Part shown: in pieces, positions 28,670 to 37,406 of the stretch
How the letters are laid out: the number at the start of each line of letters is the position of its first letter
Numbering within the stretch: the stretch's first letter is position 1
Origin: Gilliamella bombi
GTDB taxonomy: Bacteria; Pseudomonadota; Gammaproteobacteria; Enterobacterales; Orbaceae
Reading direction: 5' to 3'
Length of the DNA: 64,000 bases
Assembly: GCF_900103255.1 (NCBI RefSeq)
Contig: NZ_FMWS01000017.1
Span: 1-64,000 of the forward strand
The notes under the pieces: model-generated
Told to the model about the DNA's origin: nothing
Seen by the model: only the letters and a program-made list of their open reading frames with translations
Database searches by the model: none
Translations under genes and position numbers: made by a program

Positions 28670-29683
28670 TTATTTTTTCGGACAGATGATGCTAGCAATA
28701 ATTCCTAAAGCTAGTGTGCCTAAAACGATATAAAGACTGGTAATTGGATCTATATCAATACCGTATCCAAATAGATGGTTACTTGCATTTAAAGCCAATT
28801 TTCCGGCAATAAAAAAGAGTAAACAGATAATTGCCTTATCAAGATGAGCTAAATACTGTTTCATGGCTTGTAAAATAAAATACATAGTTCTAAGACCCAA
28901 AATAGCAAAAATCATCGAGCTATAGACAATTAACGGTTCTTGGCTTACAGCAATCACGGCAGGAACAGAATCAAACGCAAAGATAACGTCACTTAACTCA
29001 ATTACAACAATACATGAAAACAGCGGTGTAGCATAAAAAATACTTTTAGGTATTTTACCAACTAAATTGCTATTCTCAGGTTTTGCAAGTTCTCTATCAA
29101 GTTGTTTTTTGGTTAATAAAATGTGATGGCCGACAATTTTGGGGTAAGATGGAAAAATACGTTTGGCGATGCGAAAAGTTAAGTGATTTGAATAATCCTT
29201 TATGTCTTGATCATTATCTTGATTTTTTAGCATTATTATTCCAGTGCAAGCTACTAATATTGAAAAAGCTAATTCCATCCAAGGACCTAAATATAACAAA
29301 CCTGTTCCAATTACAACAAATATGGCGCGGAATATAATAGCGCCAATAACTCCCCAATAAAGTAAGCGATGTCGATAATTATTAGGTACTGAAAACCAAG
29401 AAAAAATAGCCATAATGACAAACAAATTATCGACAGATAGTGCTTTTTCAAGGACGTAACCAGCAACAAATAAGCTAGCAGTAGTACTCCCATGATGAAT
29501 GTATAAAAATAGTGCAAACCCCAGTGCAACAATTATCCAAAAAAGTGACCATATAATGGCATTTTTTAAACTGATAGGTTTATCGTTATGGTGAGCATAT
29601 AAATCAACAATAATTGCAGCCAAGGCTAGCACAACAAATACCAACATGGTCTCTATTGGAAATCCTAATGAACTTTGCATCAT
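28670..29683 (-). CDS. TerC family integral membrane protein
   Basis: A 337-residue membrane protein with eight to nine helices. The TerC signatures are present: the acidic, intramembrane GYVLEKALSVDNLFV near 82-96 and VVIELSDVIFAFDSVPAV near 212-229, with the ILGLRTMYF element after it. The family includes Alx of E. coli, which has been linked to manganese export and alkaline pH; several members bind metals or insert exoenzymes. The exact role here cannot be read. I looked for a pH/Mn-responsive leader like that of alx in the 178 bases upstream and saw no convincing structure. Confidence 0.88.
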   Translation of the reverse strand: MMQSSLGFPIETMLVFVVLALAAIIVDLYAHHNDKPISLKNAIIWSLFWIIVALGFALFLYIHHGSTTASLFVAGYVLEKALSVDNLFVIMAIFSWFSVPNNYRHRLLYWGVIGAIIFRAIFVVIGTGLLYLGPWMELAFSILVACTGIIMLKNQDNDQDIKDYSNHLTFRIAKRIFPSYPKIVGHHILLTKKQLDRELAKPENSNLVGKIPKSIFYATPLFSCIVVIELSDVIFAFDSVPAVIAVSQEPLIVYSSMIFAILGLRTMYFILQAMKQYLAHLDKAIICLLFFIAGKLALNASNHLFGYGIDIDPITSLYIVLGTLALGIIASIICPKK

Positions 29684-29861
29684 ATTTATATTACCTAGTT
29701 TTAATTGATTTTAGATAATTTGAATAGTTGGTTTATCTAATTTAACCGTAATATATAATTATAAAAGTGATAGAGTATATATTGCTAGCTAAATCAAAAA
29801 AAGTTATATTTGCAAGTCTTATTTAACTGTTTTAATTTAATAATATTTTGAGCCAGTATTT

Positions 29862-31298
29862 ATGACAAAATTTAGGATAATTATTCTTACTCTTCTTCCT
29901 TTTATTTCGGGATTATTATATGCACAACCAGTAGAGCCTTATATATCTTCTTTACCTAAAGGAAGTGATTTATCCATTTTGGTTCAATCTGTTGGGCGTA
30001 ATCCTAAAACATTAGCAAAATATAAAAGTAATCAATTCAAACAACCAGCAAGCACTCAAAAAGTGATAACTGCGTTAGCTGCTCAGCTTGAACTGGGTAA
30101 TGATTTCCGTTTTATAACTCGTATACAAACCAATGGCTCAATAAGTAATAAACAGTTAAATGGTGATCTTATTATTCAATTAAGTGGAGATCCAACTTTT
30201 ACTCGTGATCGATTAAAAAGCATGATTGCAACACTGAGCCAAAAAGGTATTGAGAAAATTTCAGGAAATGTGATTTTGGATACTTCAATTTTTACAAGTC
30301 ATGATAAAGCATCGGGCTGGTCCTGGAATAACTTAACTGCATGTTATAGTGCTCCGCCATCTGCAGCTATTATTGATAATAACTGTTTTAATGCAACCAT
30401 TATTCCGGGTAAGGTCGGTTCCAAAGCCTCTGTTACGGTATCTTCCAATACTCCTATTATTCTTACTGGTGATGTCAGAACTATTGCTGCTAATAGTAAG
30501 GATTTAAATGATAAATATTGTGAATTAGATGTAAACTACTCAGATAAAAACCATTACTATTTATCAGGATGCATTGCTGTAAGTTCAGATAAAATACCGT
30601 TAAAATTTGCAGTAATTGATAGTATTGAATATTTTTCGAAAATTTTAAAAAATGAGCTTAAACAAAAAAAAATAACGTATACAGGAACTATTATTGAACG
30701 TAATCAAAGGACTAATGCTCAGTTGTCATTATTAGCCTCTAGCCAATCAGCTCAACTTTCTGAACTGTTGACAGTTATGCTTAAAAAATCAAATAATTTG
30801 TATGCAGATGCTATATTTAGGACTTTAGGGGCCCATTATTATAATGTTCAAGGTACATGGCGTAATGGCGGTGATGCTGTTAAGCAAATTTTACGTAAAA
30901 AAGCGGGTATAAATTTAGAAAATTTAGTTATTGCTGATGGTTCTGGATTATCTAGATTAAACTTGGTTAGCGCCGATAAGTTAATGGAAATTCTACAATA
31001 TATTGCAGCTAATAATACAAAATTAAGAATTATTGAAATGTTACCAATTGCTGGAGTTGATGGTACTTTGCAGAATCGAAAAAGTCTTAATCAAGCACCT
31101 TTTAAAGAAACAATACGAGCCAAAACAGGTTATATTCAAGGTTGCTATAACTTAGCTGGATTTATCCAAAAGTCTGAAGGGGAATATGTTGCATTTGTGC
31201 AGCTATTATCAGGATACCAAGCTGATAATAAAGGAGAGCCCAAAAATAGTGCAGTTATGCGATTTGAATCGGAATTCTATAAAAATTTTATTAATTAA
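29862..31298 (+). CDS. dacB: D-Ala-D-Ala carboxypeptidase/endopeptidase PBP4
   Basis: A class C low-molecular-weight penicillin-binding protein that trims and cleaves peptidoglycan cross-links in the periplasm. A signal peptide covers about 1-21 (IIILTLLPFISGLLYA). Active-site motifs: SxxK as S64-TQ-K67 (PASTQKVITALAA), SxN as SNN in KKSNNLYAD near 302, and KTG in RAKTGYIQG near 417. The large inserted domain between motifs one and two is intact. The length of 478 matches E. coli DacB (477). Confidence 0.96.
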   Translation: MTKFRIIILTLLPFISGLLYAQPVEPYISSLPKGSDLSILVQSVGRNPKTLAKYKSNQFKQPASTQKVITALAAQLELGNDFRFITRIQTNGSISNKQLNGDLIIQLSGDPTFTRDRLKSMIATLSQKGIEKISGNVILDTSIFTSHDKASGWSWNNLTACYSAPPSAAIIDNNCFNATIIPGKVGSKASVTVSSNTPIILTGDVRTIAANSKDLNDKYCELDVNYSDKNHYYLSGCIAVSSDKIPLKFAVIDSIEYFSKILKNELKQKKITYTGTIIERNQRTNAQLSLLASSQSAQLSELLTVMLKKSNNLYADAIFRTLGAHYYNVQGTWRNGGDAVKQILRKKAGINLENLVIADGSGLSRLNLVSADKLMEILQYIAANNTKLRIIEMLPIAGVDGTLQNRKSLNQAPFKETIRAKTGYIQGCYNLAGFIQKSEGEYVAFVQLLSGYQADNKGEPKNSAVMRFESEFYKNFIN

Positions 31299-31306
31299 TA
31301 AAGTGT

Positions 31307-31348
31307 GGTCAGGATATATATATTTTATATTTAGTATAAGTCCTGACC
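31307..31348. terminator. Candidate dacB stem-loop
   Basis: GGTCAGGA (31307-31314) and TCCTGACC (31341-31348) form an 8-bp stem with a 26-base AT-rich loop, followed by TTCTTT. It lies between convergent dacB and the ABC gene. The large loop and interrupted T tract make it a weak terminator. Confidence 0.5.
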
Positions 31349-31359
31349 TTCTTTGTAAA

Positions 31360-33195
31360 TTAAAAGTTATCGGCTAAAAAACCACAGCTCTGATGTTTCC
31401 AAAGCTGTGCGTATAAACCATTCTTGTTTAATAATTCTTGATGGGTTCCTTGTTCGATTATTTTACCTTGATCAAGTACGATTAGTCTATCCATTGCCGC
31501 AATTGTAGATAATCGATGGGCAATAGCAATAACGGTTTTTCCTTCCATTAAAGTATATAGACTTTCTTGAATTGCTTGCTCAATTTCAGAGTCTAATGCA
31601 CTTGTTGCTTCATCTAATAATAAAATAGGGGCATTTTTTAAAATGACGCGAGCAATGGCAATACGTTGCCTTTGCCCTCCGGATAATTTTATACCTCGTT
31701 CACCAACAAAAGCGTCGTATCCTGTTTTACCTCTTGTATCAACGAGTGTTTGAATAAATTTATCTGCATGAGCCTTTTTGGCTGCTTCTCTCATCTCCTT
31801 TTCAGAAGCATTTTTGTTACCGTAAAGTAAGTTTTCTCGTACTGAGCGATGCAATAACGAAGTATCTTGTGTCACCATACCGATTTTAGAACGTAAGCTT
31901 TCTTGACTAACGGCAGTAATATCTTGACCATCAATAAAAATATTACCACTTTGTAAATCGTAAAAACGAAGTAATAAATTAATAAGCGTTGATTTTCCAG
32001 CTCCAGAACGACCGACCAAACCAATCTTTTCACCAGGTTTGATTGTTAAATTTAAATCTTCAATAATTGAATTGTGTTGTTTTTTATCATAAGCAAAATG
32101 GATGTGCTTAAATTCGATTTTCCCTTGGGTAACATGAAGTGATGTTGCATTAGGTTGATCAATAACTGTTTTAGTGGCTGAAAAAGTATTAATCCCATCT
32201 TTAACTATGCCAATATTCTCAAATAAAGCTGCCAATTCCCACATAATCCAATGTGAAAAACCGTTTAATCGAAGCGCTACAGCGGTTGTTGTTGCAATTG
32301 CACCAACACCAATTAATTGATTACTCCATAGCCATAAGGCAATACCTGTAGTGCTTAGTATCAACAAAATAGACATTAAATGATTAACAATTTCAAAGCT
32401 ACTGACTAAGCGCATTTGTTTATTGACAGTGACTAAAAAATCATCCATTGATTCTTTAGCGTATTTTGCCTCATTGCCAGCATGAGAAAAAAGTTTTACT
32501 GTCATGATGTTGGTATAGGCATCGGTTACTCGTCCTGTCATCGTAGAACGAGCATCAGCCTGCAAACTAGCAATTTTACTTAAACGAGGAATAAAATAAT
32601 ACATAGCAATACCATAAATTAGACACCAGCCTATAAATGGAATTAATAGCCAAAGATCTAATTGCCCGATGATTGTTGCCATAGTAATAAACGAAATAAA
32701 GACATAGATAAAAATCTCCGTCACTAAAAAGCAAGTATCACGAACTGCAAGCGCTGTTTGCATGACTTTGGCTGATATTCTACCGGCAAATTCATCTTGG
32801 AAAAAACGCATACTTTGATTGAGTACCAACCGATGAAGGTTCCAACGCATTCTCATTGGAAAATTACCAGCCAGGCATTGATGTTTTATAATAGTTTGTA
32901 ATCCAATAATAATTGTACTTGCTATGATGATTAAGGCTAATATTACTAATGTTGTTTTTTCTTGTTGCCAAAATTTGCTAGGTTCAACAGCTGCAAGCCA
33001 ATCAATAACCCTACCAAGAGCTGCATATAAAAAGGCTTCAAAAGCGCCAGCGAATGCACTAAGAATAATTAATAATAGTAGAAATAAGCGAGTTCCTTTA
33101 GTTGATTGCCATATGAAATTAAAAAAATTTTTAGGCATACATTGATATTCAACTTTTGGATAAGGTGATACTAATTTTTCAAAAAATCGATACAT
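31360..33195 (-). CDS. ABC exporter, fused permease-ATPase
   Basis: A 611-residue half transporter (about six helices in residues 30-320, then a nucleotide-binding domain), likely a homodimeric exporter of lipids or drugs. Walker A GRSGAGKST near 396-404, the signature LSGGQRQR near 503, Walker B ILLLDEATSALD near 527 and the H-loop AIAHRLSTI near 560 are complete, so it should hydrolyse ATP. It resembles the MsbA/BmrA-like group in Pasteurellaceae and Orbaceae rather than E. coli MsbA itself. It stands alone, with its own promoter region, so the substrate is unknown. Confidence 0.88.
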   Translation of the reverse strand: MYRFFEKLVSPYPKVEYQCMPKNFFNFIWQSTKGTRLFLLLLIILSAFAGAFEAFLYAALGRVIDWLAAVEPSKFWQQEKTTLVILALIIIASTIIIGLQTIIKHQCLAGNFPMRMRWNLHRLVLNQSMRFFQDEFAGRISAKVMQTALAVRDTCFLVTEIFIYVFISFITMATIIGQLDLWLLIPFIGWCLIYGIAMYYFIPRLSKIASLQADARSTMTGRVTDAYTNIMTVKLFSHAGNEAKYAKESMDDFLVTVNKQMRLVSSFEIVNHLMSILLILSTTGIALWLWSNQLIGVGAIATTTAVALRLNGFSHWIMWELAALFENIGIVKDGINTFSATKTVIDQPNATSLHVTQGKIEFKHIHFAYDKKQHNSIIEDLNLTIKPGEKIGLVGRSGAGKSTLINLLLRFYDLQSGNIFIDGQDITAVSQESLRSKIGMVTQDTSLLHRSVRENLLYGNKNASEKEMREAAKKAHADKFIQTLVDTRGKTGYDAFVGERGIKLSGGQRQRIAIARVILKNAPILLLDEATSALDSEIEQAIQESLYTLMEGKTVIAIAHRLSTIAAMDRLIVLDQGKIIEQGTHQELLNKNGLYAQLWKHQSCGFLADNF

Positions 33196-33354
33196 ATTCG
33201 GCCTGACAAATAATAGAGTTTTTCATTGATAATACAATCAATGATATAAAAAACGAGGATAGCGCAAATATATGTAAATTATCTATGCATTAAATTGTTA
33301 CATGAAATTTTAGATATATCTGCGATTTATAATATTATAAATATTAAAAAGCTG

Positions 33355-33386
33355 ATGAGGAAATATGATGTTTTATATTTCCTCAT
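33355..33386 (-). terminator. Terminator of the S24-type repressor gene
   Basis: A perfect 12-bp stem (ATGAGGAAATAT / ATATTTCCTCAT) with an 8-base loop. On the - strand it is followed, after CAGC, by TTTTT. It is 45 bases past the repressor stop codon. Confidence 0.7.
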
Positions 33387-33430
33387 ATTATGATTATATC
33401 TTGAACGTCAATATATAGCCACTAATGGTC

Positions 33431-34120
33431 TTAAAATATATCTTTTATAATAAGTACAACGCGTCCAACAATATGATATTTATGAAAGTCTACTTTAGGT
33501 ACTTCAATAGTCGGATATTGGCTATTATTGCAGATTAACAACCATCCATTGAGAGTTAAACGAATCTTTCTCAAAAAGGTAATATCTTCATATTCAATTA
33601 AATAGATTGCACCATCAATAATCTCATTTATTTCTGTATTAAGAATTAATCCGTTATTATTTTTGATTTCTGGCGACATTAAATCGCCTTTAGCCCAGTA
33701 TATAATTAATTTTTTAGCATCCAAACCTCGATGCTTAACCCAACCTTCAACAATAGGATAATTCATTACTGGAGGCGTTTCTCTAACAAAACGCTCTTTT
33801 TGTGCTTCTTCTTTTGTTGGTAACTGTTTTTTATATACAGGGATACGATAAATATTTTCGTTATAGACTTCTTCACTGTCTTTAGGATCTAATACTTCTA
33901 ATTTATGTCCAGTAGCAAGCCAATTAAAGGAAACATTACATTTTTCAGCAATAACTTCTAAACGTGTAAGTGATGGATATGTTTTACCAGATAAATAATC
34001 TCGGATTACTGTTTCTGACATATCACATTTTTTAGCGAAGGCCGATACAGATAAACCTTGCATTGAGCTATATAGTCTATCTTTAAAAGTTTTAATATTA
34101 TTATTTTTAATTGTATTCAT
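33431..34120 (-). CDS. CI/LexA-like repressor, HTH plus S24 domain
   Basis: A 229-residue regulator with an N-terminal XRE helix-turn-helix (LSVSAFAKKCDMSETVIRDYL, residues about 23-44) and a C-terminal S24 peptidase-like domain. In active members the cleavage serine sits in a GDSM motif; here it reads AKGDLMSPEI, with Leu147 (codon TTA, one base from the serine codon TCA). The catalytic lysine, normally in a VKR context, falls at LRKI, so it may also be shifted or lost. The predicted protein could bind DNA but not cleave itself. There are no other phage genes around it. It lies next to an AT-rich region with an FNR box. Confidence 0.8.
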   Translation of the reverse strand: MNTIKNNNIKTFKDRLYSSMQGLSVSAFAKKCDMSETVIRDYLSGKTYPSLTRLEVIAEKCNVSFNWLATGHKLEVLDPKDSEEVYNENIYRIPVYKKQLPTKEEAQKERFVRETPPVMNYPIVEGWVKHRGLDAKKLIIYWAKGDLMSPEIKNNNGLILNTEINEIIDGAIYLIEYEDITFLRKIRLTLNGWLLICNNSQYPTIEVPKVDFHKYHIVGRVVLIIKDIF

Positions 34121-34400
34121 CTTTGAACCATTATTTCTTGCATAAGTTTATTAATTATAATGTATTTTTTTTGTTTTTGTATACGTTAATAACATTGAAA
34201 ATCTATTAGTTTGGTTTTATTCCTATGCTAATTTGTTTTTTTATTTTATATCTTGTTTTTTTATCTTGTTTTTTCATTTTTTTATAGTTGTTGATTTTTT
34301 TTTGGAAAAAAACTATTCATTATTTTTTTCTGCTTGAGAATGCGTATTTTTGTGCTAAAAAATTTATTACTGTGTTAATTAAAAGTTTTTTATTGTTTAT

Positions 34401-34414
34401 TTGATATTTATCAA
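34401..34414. promoter_or_regulatory. FNR box
   Basis: TTGATATTTATCAA is a perfect TTGAT-N4-ATCAA palindrome. If it acts as a class II activator site, transcription would start near 34449, and AT-rich -10 candidates (TATATC or TATGAT at 34437-34450) are present. The nearest annotated gene on the + strand is tatA, over 300 bases away and behind a terminator. Confidence 0.65.
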
Positions 34415-34448
34415 AGGTATCTTAATGGTGGTTTTTTATATCATTATG

Positions 34449-34625
34449 ATTTTATTTGATTTATATTTTTATGTGGAAATAATTTAAATTGAAAAAATAA
34501 ATAAAAACGTTGACGAAAGCGAAAAAAAATGGATAATAAGCAGGGTAAGGATTTTTCATTGTTTTCTTTCCTTATATTCCTTATATTTCATGTTGGCCTG
34601 TATAGTTTTATACAGGTCTTTTTTT
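34449..34625 (+). ncRNA. Candidate FNR-regulated small RNA
   Basis: This is the predicted transcript between the FNR-controlled start and a strong terminator. The terminator is CCTGTATA / TATACAGG with loop GTTT at 34597-34616, followed by TCTTTTTTTATTTTT. No + strand gene ends within 3 kb upstream, so the terminator needs a local transcript. The interior has a C/U-rich single-stranded stretch (34562-34588), as in Hfq-dependent RNAs. It is not recognisably homologous to E. coli FnrS, but the layout (FNR site, about 170 bases, terminator) is the same. A short membrane-peptide mRNA is the alternative. Confidence 0.5.
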
Positions 34626-34738
34626 ATTTTTGAACTATTCATGAAATCCCTTCACAAAAAGAGTATAATCAGTTTCCTATAGAATCTGTTTTAAAGCTTA
34701 TCCTAACAGAGCGTTGTATTTATTGAGAGGATTTGATT

Positions 34739-34918
34739 ATGTCTTTTAGCATTCCACATCTTTTAGTGTTTCTTGCCGTAGTGATTTTATTATTTGGCAC
34801 TAAGAAGTTACGTAATTTAGGTTCGGATCTTGGTTTAGCGTTGAAGGGCTTTAAAAAAGCGATGAATGATGACGAAGTTGAATCAAAAAGTGATAATAAG
34901 TTAGATGATAATAAATAG
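34739..34918 (+). CDS. tatA: Twin-arginine translocase subunit TatA/TatE
   Basis: A 59-residue protein with one N-terminal helix ([16 protein letters not shown], about 5-20), then the conserved hinge [14 protein letters not shown] and amphipathic helix [10 protein letters not shown], followed by a short acidic tail. This is the TatA/TatE pattern; the length is closer to TatE. TatA oligomers form the transient pore for folded proteins. The ATG at 34739, eight bases after GAGAGG, fits better than the TTG at 34733. tatB and tatC do not follow; ubiI does. Confidence 0.9.
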   Translation: MSFSIPHLLVFLAVVILLFGTKKLRNLGSDLGLALKGFKKAMNDDEVESKSDNKLDDNK

Positions 34919-34933
34919 TTGCATTTATTTAGT

Positions 34934-36118
34934 ATGAATTTACAATTTGACGTAGTAATTGTTGGTGGTGGATTAGTTGGTTTAGCCACTGCTTGTGCAC
35001 TTAGCCAATGTGATTTAAACATTGCGATTATAGATACTAAACTTTGTCAGCATGAATTCTTGCCTCATGCTGAAATAAGTATTAGAGCTTCTGCTATTAA
35101 TGGTGCTAGCCAGCGCTACTTTTCAAAAATTGGTATATGGGATGATTTATGCAATAGCAACCGTGTACAGGAATTTACTGAGATAGGTGTATGGGAAAAA
35201 AATGGTCAAGCCCATTTGTCTGCCCAAGCCAAAGATTACGGTTATTCTAATCTTGGATACATAATTGAAAATAATGTCATTTCTCATTACCTTTACCAGT
35301 TTGCCTTAAACTGTTCGAATATTAAGATTTATAGGCATGAAGCAGTTGATTGCACATTTAATGATGATTTTGCCTTTTTAACACTTGCAAATAAAACTGT
35401 TTTACAAGCTAAATTAATGATAGGGGCTGATGGTGCTCATTCTTGGGTGCGTAGGAGTGAAAATATTTCTGTTCTTGAGCGTGATTATCTTCATCATGCT
35501 GTGATTACAACTGTTCAAACTGAATATCCTCATCAATCCTGTGCTAGGCAAGTGTTTTATCCCAATGGAATTATTGCTTTTCTTCCTCTTTGGAATGTAA
35601 ATAAAAGTTGTTTAGTTTGGTCGACAAAACCAGATAATGCGTCTACTTTAACTTCACTTTCTGAATCAGAATTTTCGAACGAATTATTTCGGTTTACTGG
35701 TGATAAAGTTGGTAAATGCCAGTTAATTAACCCTAGAATGGTATTCCCATTAAAAGCGCGATTTGCTAAACAATTTATTAAGCATCGGTTAGTACTTATT
35801 GGCGATGCTGCTCATACTATTCACCCTTTAGCAGGACAAGGGGTAAATTTAGGTTTTCAAGATTCTGCTTTATTAGTTTCAACCATTAAACAATTAATCG
35901 AAACTAATAAAGATATTGGGCTTGTAAAAAATTTAAAATCATTTGAGTTTAATCGTCGCAAAGATGCGTTAGTTATGCTCACGGCCATGCAAACTATTCA
36001 AGATATGTTTAATGGAGATAATTTGTTGAAAAAGACGTTAAGAACAATTGGTATGAATGTTATTGATAATAGTCAGCTATTAAAAAAGCAACTGATTAAA
36101 TATGCTATGCATATTTAA
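34934..36118 (+). CDS. ubiI: 2-octaprenylphenol hydroxylase UbiI (VisC)
   Basis: A flavin monooxygenase of about 394 residues that introduces the C5 hydroxyl group in ubiquinone synthesis. The FAD dinucleotide motif VIVGGGLVGLA is near 8-18, the DG motif MIGADGAHSWVRR near 162 and the second FAD motif IGDAAHTIHPLAGQGVNLGF near 287-306. Segments such as YGYSNLGYIIENNVI, ARQVF and GIIAFLPLW agree better with UbiI than with UbiF or UbiH. The frame extends to a TTG directly after the tatA stop; ATG 34934 is preferred. Presence of this O2-dependent step implies at least some aerobic quinone synthesis. Confidence 0.88.
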   Translation: MNLQFDVVIVGGGLVGLATACALSQCDLNIAIIDTKLCQHEFLPHAEISIRASAINGASQRYFSKIGIWDDLCNSNRVQEFTEIGVWEKNGQAHLSAQAKDYGYSNLGYIIENNVISHYLYQFALNCSNIKIYRHEAVDCTFNDDFAFLTLANKTVLQAKLMIGADGAHSWVRRSENISVLERDYLHHAVITTVQTEYPHQSCARQVFYPNGIIAFLPLWNVNKSCLVWSTKPDNASTLTSLSESEFSNELFRFTGDKVGKCQLINPRMVFPLKARFAKQFIKHRLVLIGDAAHTIHPLAGQGVNLGFQDSALLVSTIKQLIETNKDIGLVKNLKSFEFNRRKDALVMLTAMQTIQDMFNGDNLLKKTLRTIGMNVIDNSQLLKKQLIKYAMHI

Positions 36119-36158
36119 TTTAAACTTATATCTAGTTATTATTGTGTCTGTCAAAAAC

Positions 36159-36188
36159 TTTCAGGTAAGTATGTGTTTCAGTATAAAA
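36159..36188 (+). repeat. Dispersed 30-base element, copy 2
   Basis: It carries TTTCAGGTAAG at its start and TTTCAGTATAAAA at its end. It shares nine further bases upstream (GTCAAAAAC) with copy 4. It lies between the convergent ubiI and mutY genes, 40 bases after the ubiI stop. Confidence 0.75.
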
Positions 36189-36218
36189 ATCAATTATGAT
36201 ACTTAATAGATTAAGAAT

Positions 36219-36359
36219 CTATTCCAGAAATAACAATCCAACCATAAAATAAGTAAACTGAACTAAAGCCGCATGATCTAATGTGCTTAGCAAATTATAG
36301 TTAAACAAGAATAATAATGATGCACTAAAAAGTGCACCAATATTGATAATAAATCGTGA
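36219..36359 (-). other. In-frame open stretch after the mutY stop codon
   Basis: Directly after the mutY TAA, the same frame stays open for 46 codons to a TAG at 36219-36221. It reads as a hydrophobic, membrane-like peptide (for example FIINIGALFSASLLFLFNYN and FTYFMVGLLFLE). No ATG or ribosome site is present, so it is not a convincing gene. It could be a fragment of a lost membrane protein, a readthrough tail or chance. Confidence 0.3.
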
Positions 36360-37406
36360 TTAAATTGTTTGTTTTAATAAGTTATAAACAGGGGTAGCAA
36401 GACCTATTTTTGCGTTGTTAGATTTTAGTTTATACCAATAGCCACTATGTTCATTAAAACATTTTGTATACTTGGTAATGACACAATAAATAGGAAAGAT
36501 ATCTAAGTGAAAATGACTAAATGTGTGGCGAAATGCAACAAGTTGCTTTGGTGCTGTTGTTTCGATACCTTGTTTTTTTAACCAGTCAGTTATTGCTTGT
36601 TTACTTGAAAATTGAGGAAAACAATACAATCCTCCCCAAATACCAGACGGAGGCCTTTTTTCAAGCCAAATTGTATGATCGTATTCTAGCATTAAAAAAT
36701 AGGCTGTCTTTTGGGGAATGGCATTTTTAGTTTTTTTTGTAGGATAGAGTTGCCAGCTTTCGGTTTTATATGCTAGACAATGGGTTTGCAATGGGCATAA
36801 GGAGCATTTAGGTTTAGTGCGTGTGCAAACCATAGCCCCAATATCCATCATAGCTTGATTAAATTTTGCTACCTTATGTTTTGGTGTGACTTGTTCACTT
36901 AATTGCCAAAGTTTATTTTCGACAGTTTTAATACCAGGCCAACCTTCAACAGCAAAATATCGGGTTAAAACACGTTTTACGTTGCCATCTAAAATTGGAT
37001 AATGTTGATTTTGTGCAAGAGATAAAATTGCACCAGCTGTTGAGCGTCCTATGCCTGGAAGTGCGACGACATCATCGAACTTTGTAGGGAACATGCCATT
37101 AAATTTATCCACAATTAATTGTGCTGCTTTATGTAAATTACGTGCTCTTGCATAATAACCAAGTCCTGTCCAAAGATGCAATACATCATCAATTGGCGCT
37201 TTTGCTAAATCTGTTATTTGTGGGAAGTGCTCAATAAAACGATTAAAGTAAGGAATAACCGTTGCAACTTGGGTTTGCTGTAGCATCACTTCAGACAACC
37301 AAACATGATAAGAGCTTTTTTCGACCTGCCATGGTAGCGATTTTCTGCCATATTGTTCATACCACGTCAGGACAGCTTGCGAAAAGTATTGTATTGTCAT
37401 AGCCAT
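36360..37406 (-). CDS. mutY: Adenine DNA glycosylase MutY
   Basis: A base-excision repair enzyme that removes adenine mispaired with 8-oxoguanine. The HhH-GPD core is complete: [15 protein letters not shown] near 31-45, the hairpin [14 protein letters not shown] near 114-127 and the catalytic Asp in [11 protein letters not shown] near 139. The [4Fe-4S] ligands are C-x6-C-x2-C-x5-C ([17 protein letters not shown]). The C-terminal Nudix-like domain that recognises 8-oxoG is present ([12 protein letters not shown]). The ATG overlaps the pheA stop codon (TAATG), which suggests translational coupling with pheA, an arrangement not found in E. coli. ATG 37400 is an alternative start. Confidence 0.96.
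   Translation of the reverse strand: MAMTIQYFSQAVLTWYEQYGRKSLPWQVEKSSYHVWLSEVMLQQTQVATVIPYFNRFIEHFPQITDLAKAPIDDVLHLWTGLGYYARARNLHKAAQLIVDKFNGMFPTKFDDVVALPGIGRSTAGAILSLAQNQHYPILDGNVKRVLTRYFAVEGWPGIKTVENKLWQLSEQVTPKHKVAKFNQAMMDIGAMVCTRTKPKCSLCPLQTHCLAYKTESWQLYPTKKTKNAIPQKTAYFLMLEYDHTIWLEKRPPSGIWGGLYCFPQFSSKQAITDWLKKQGIETTAPKQLVAFRHTFSHFHLDIFPIYCVITKYTKCFNEHSGYWYKLKSNNAKIGLATPVYNLLKQTI

Larger units (their letters stand above)
34121..34738. other. AT-rich intergenic region with FNR box and orphan terminator
   Basis: These 618 bases between the - strand repressor gene and tatA carry no recognisable gene and are even more T-rich than the rest. They hold a perfect FNR box (34401-34414), a strong + strand intrinsic terminator (34597-34625) and a TATAAT box (about 34664-34669) suited to tatA. 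Two tiny hydrophobic reading frames are open: 34425-34487 (20 codons, after AAAGG) and 34529-34633 (34 codons, one predicted helix, overlapping the terminator). Both may be chance products of T-rich DNA. Confidence 0.6.
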
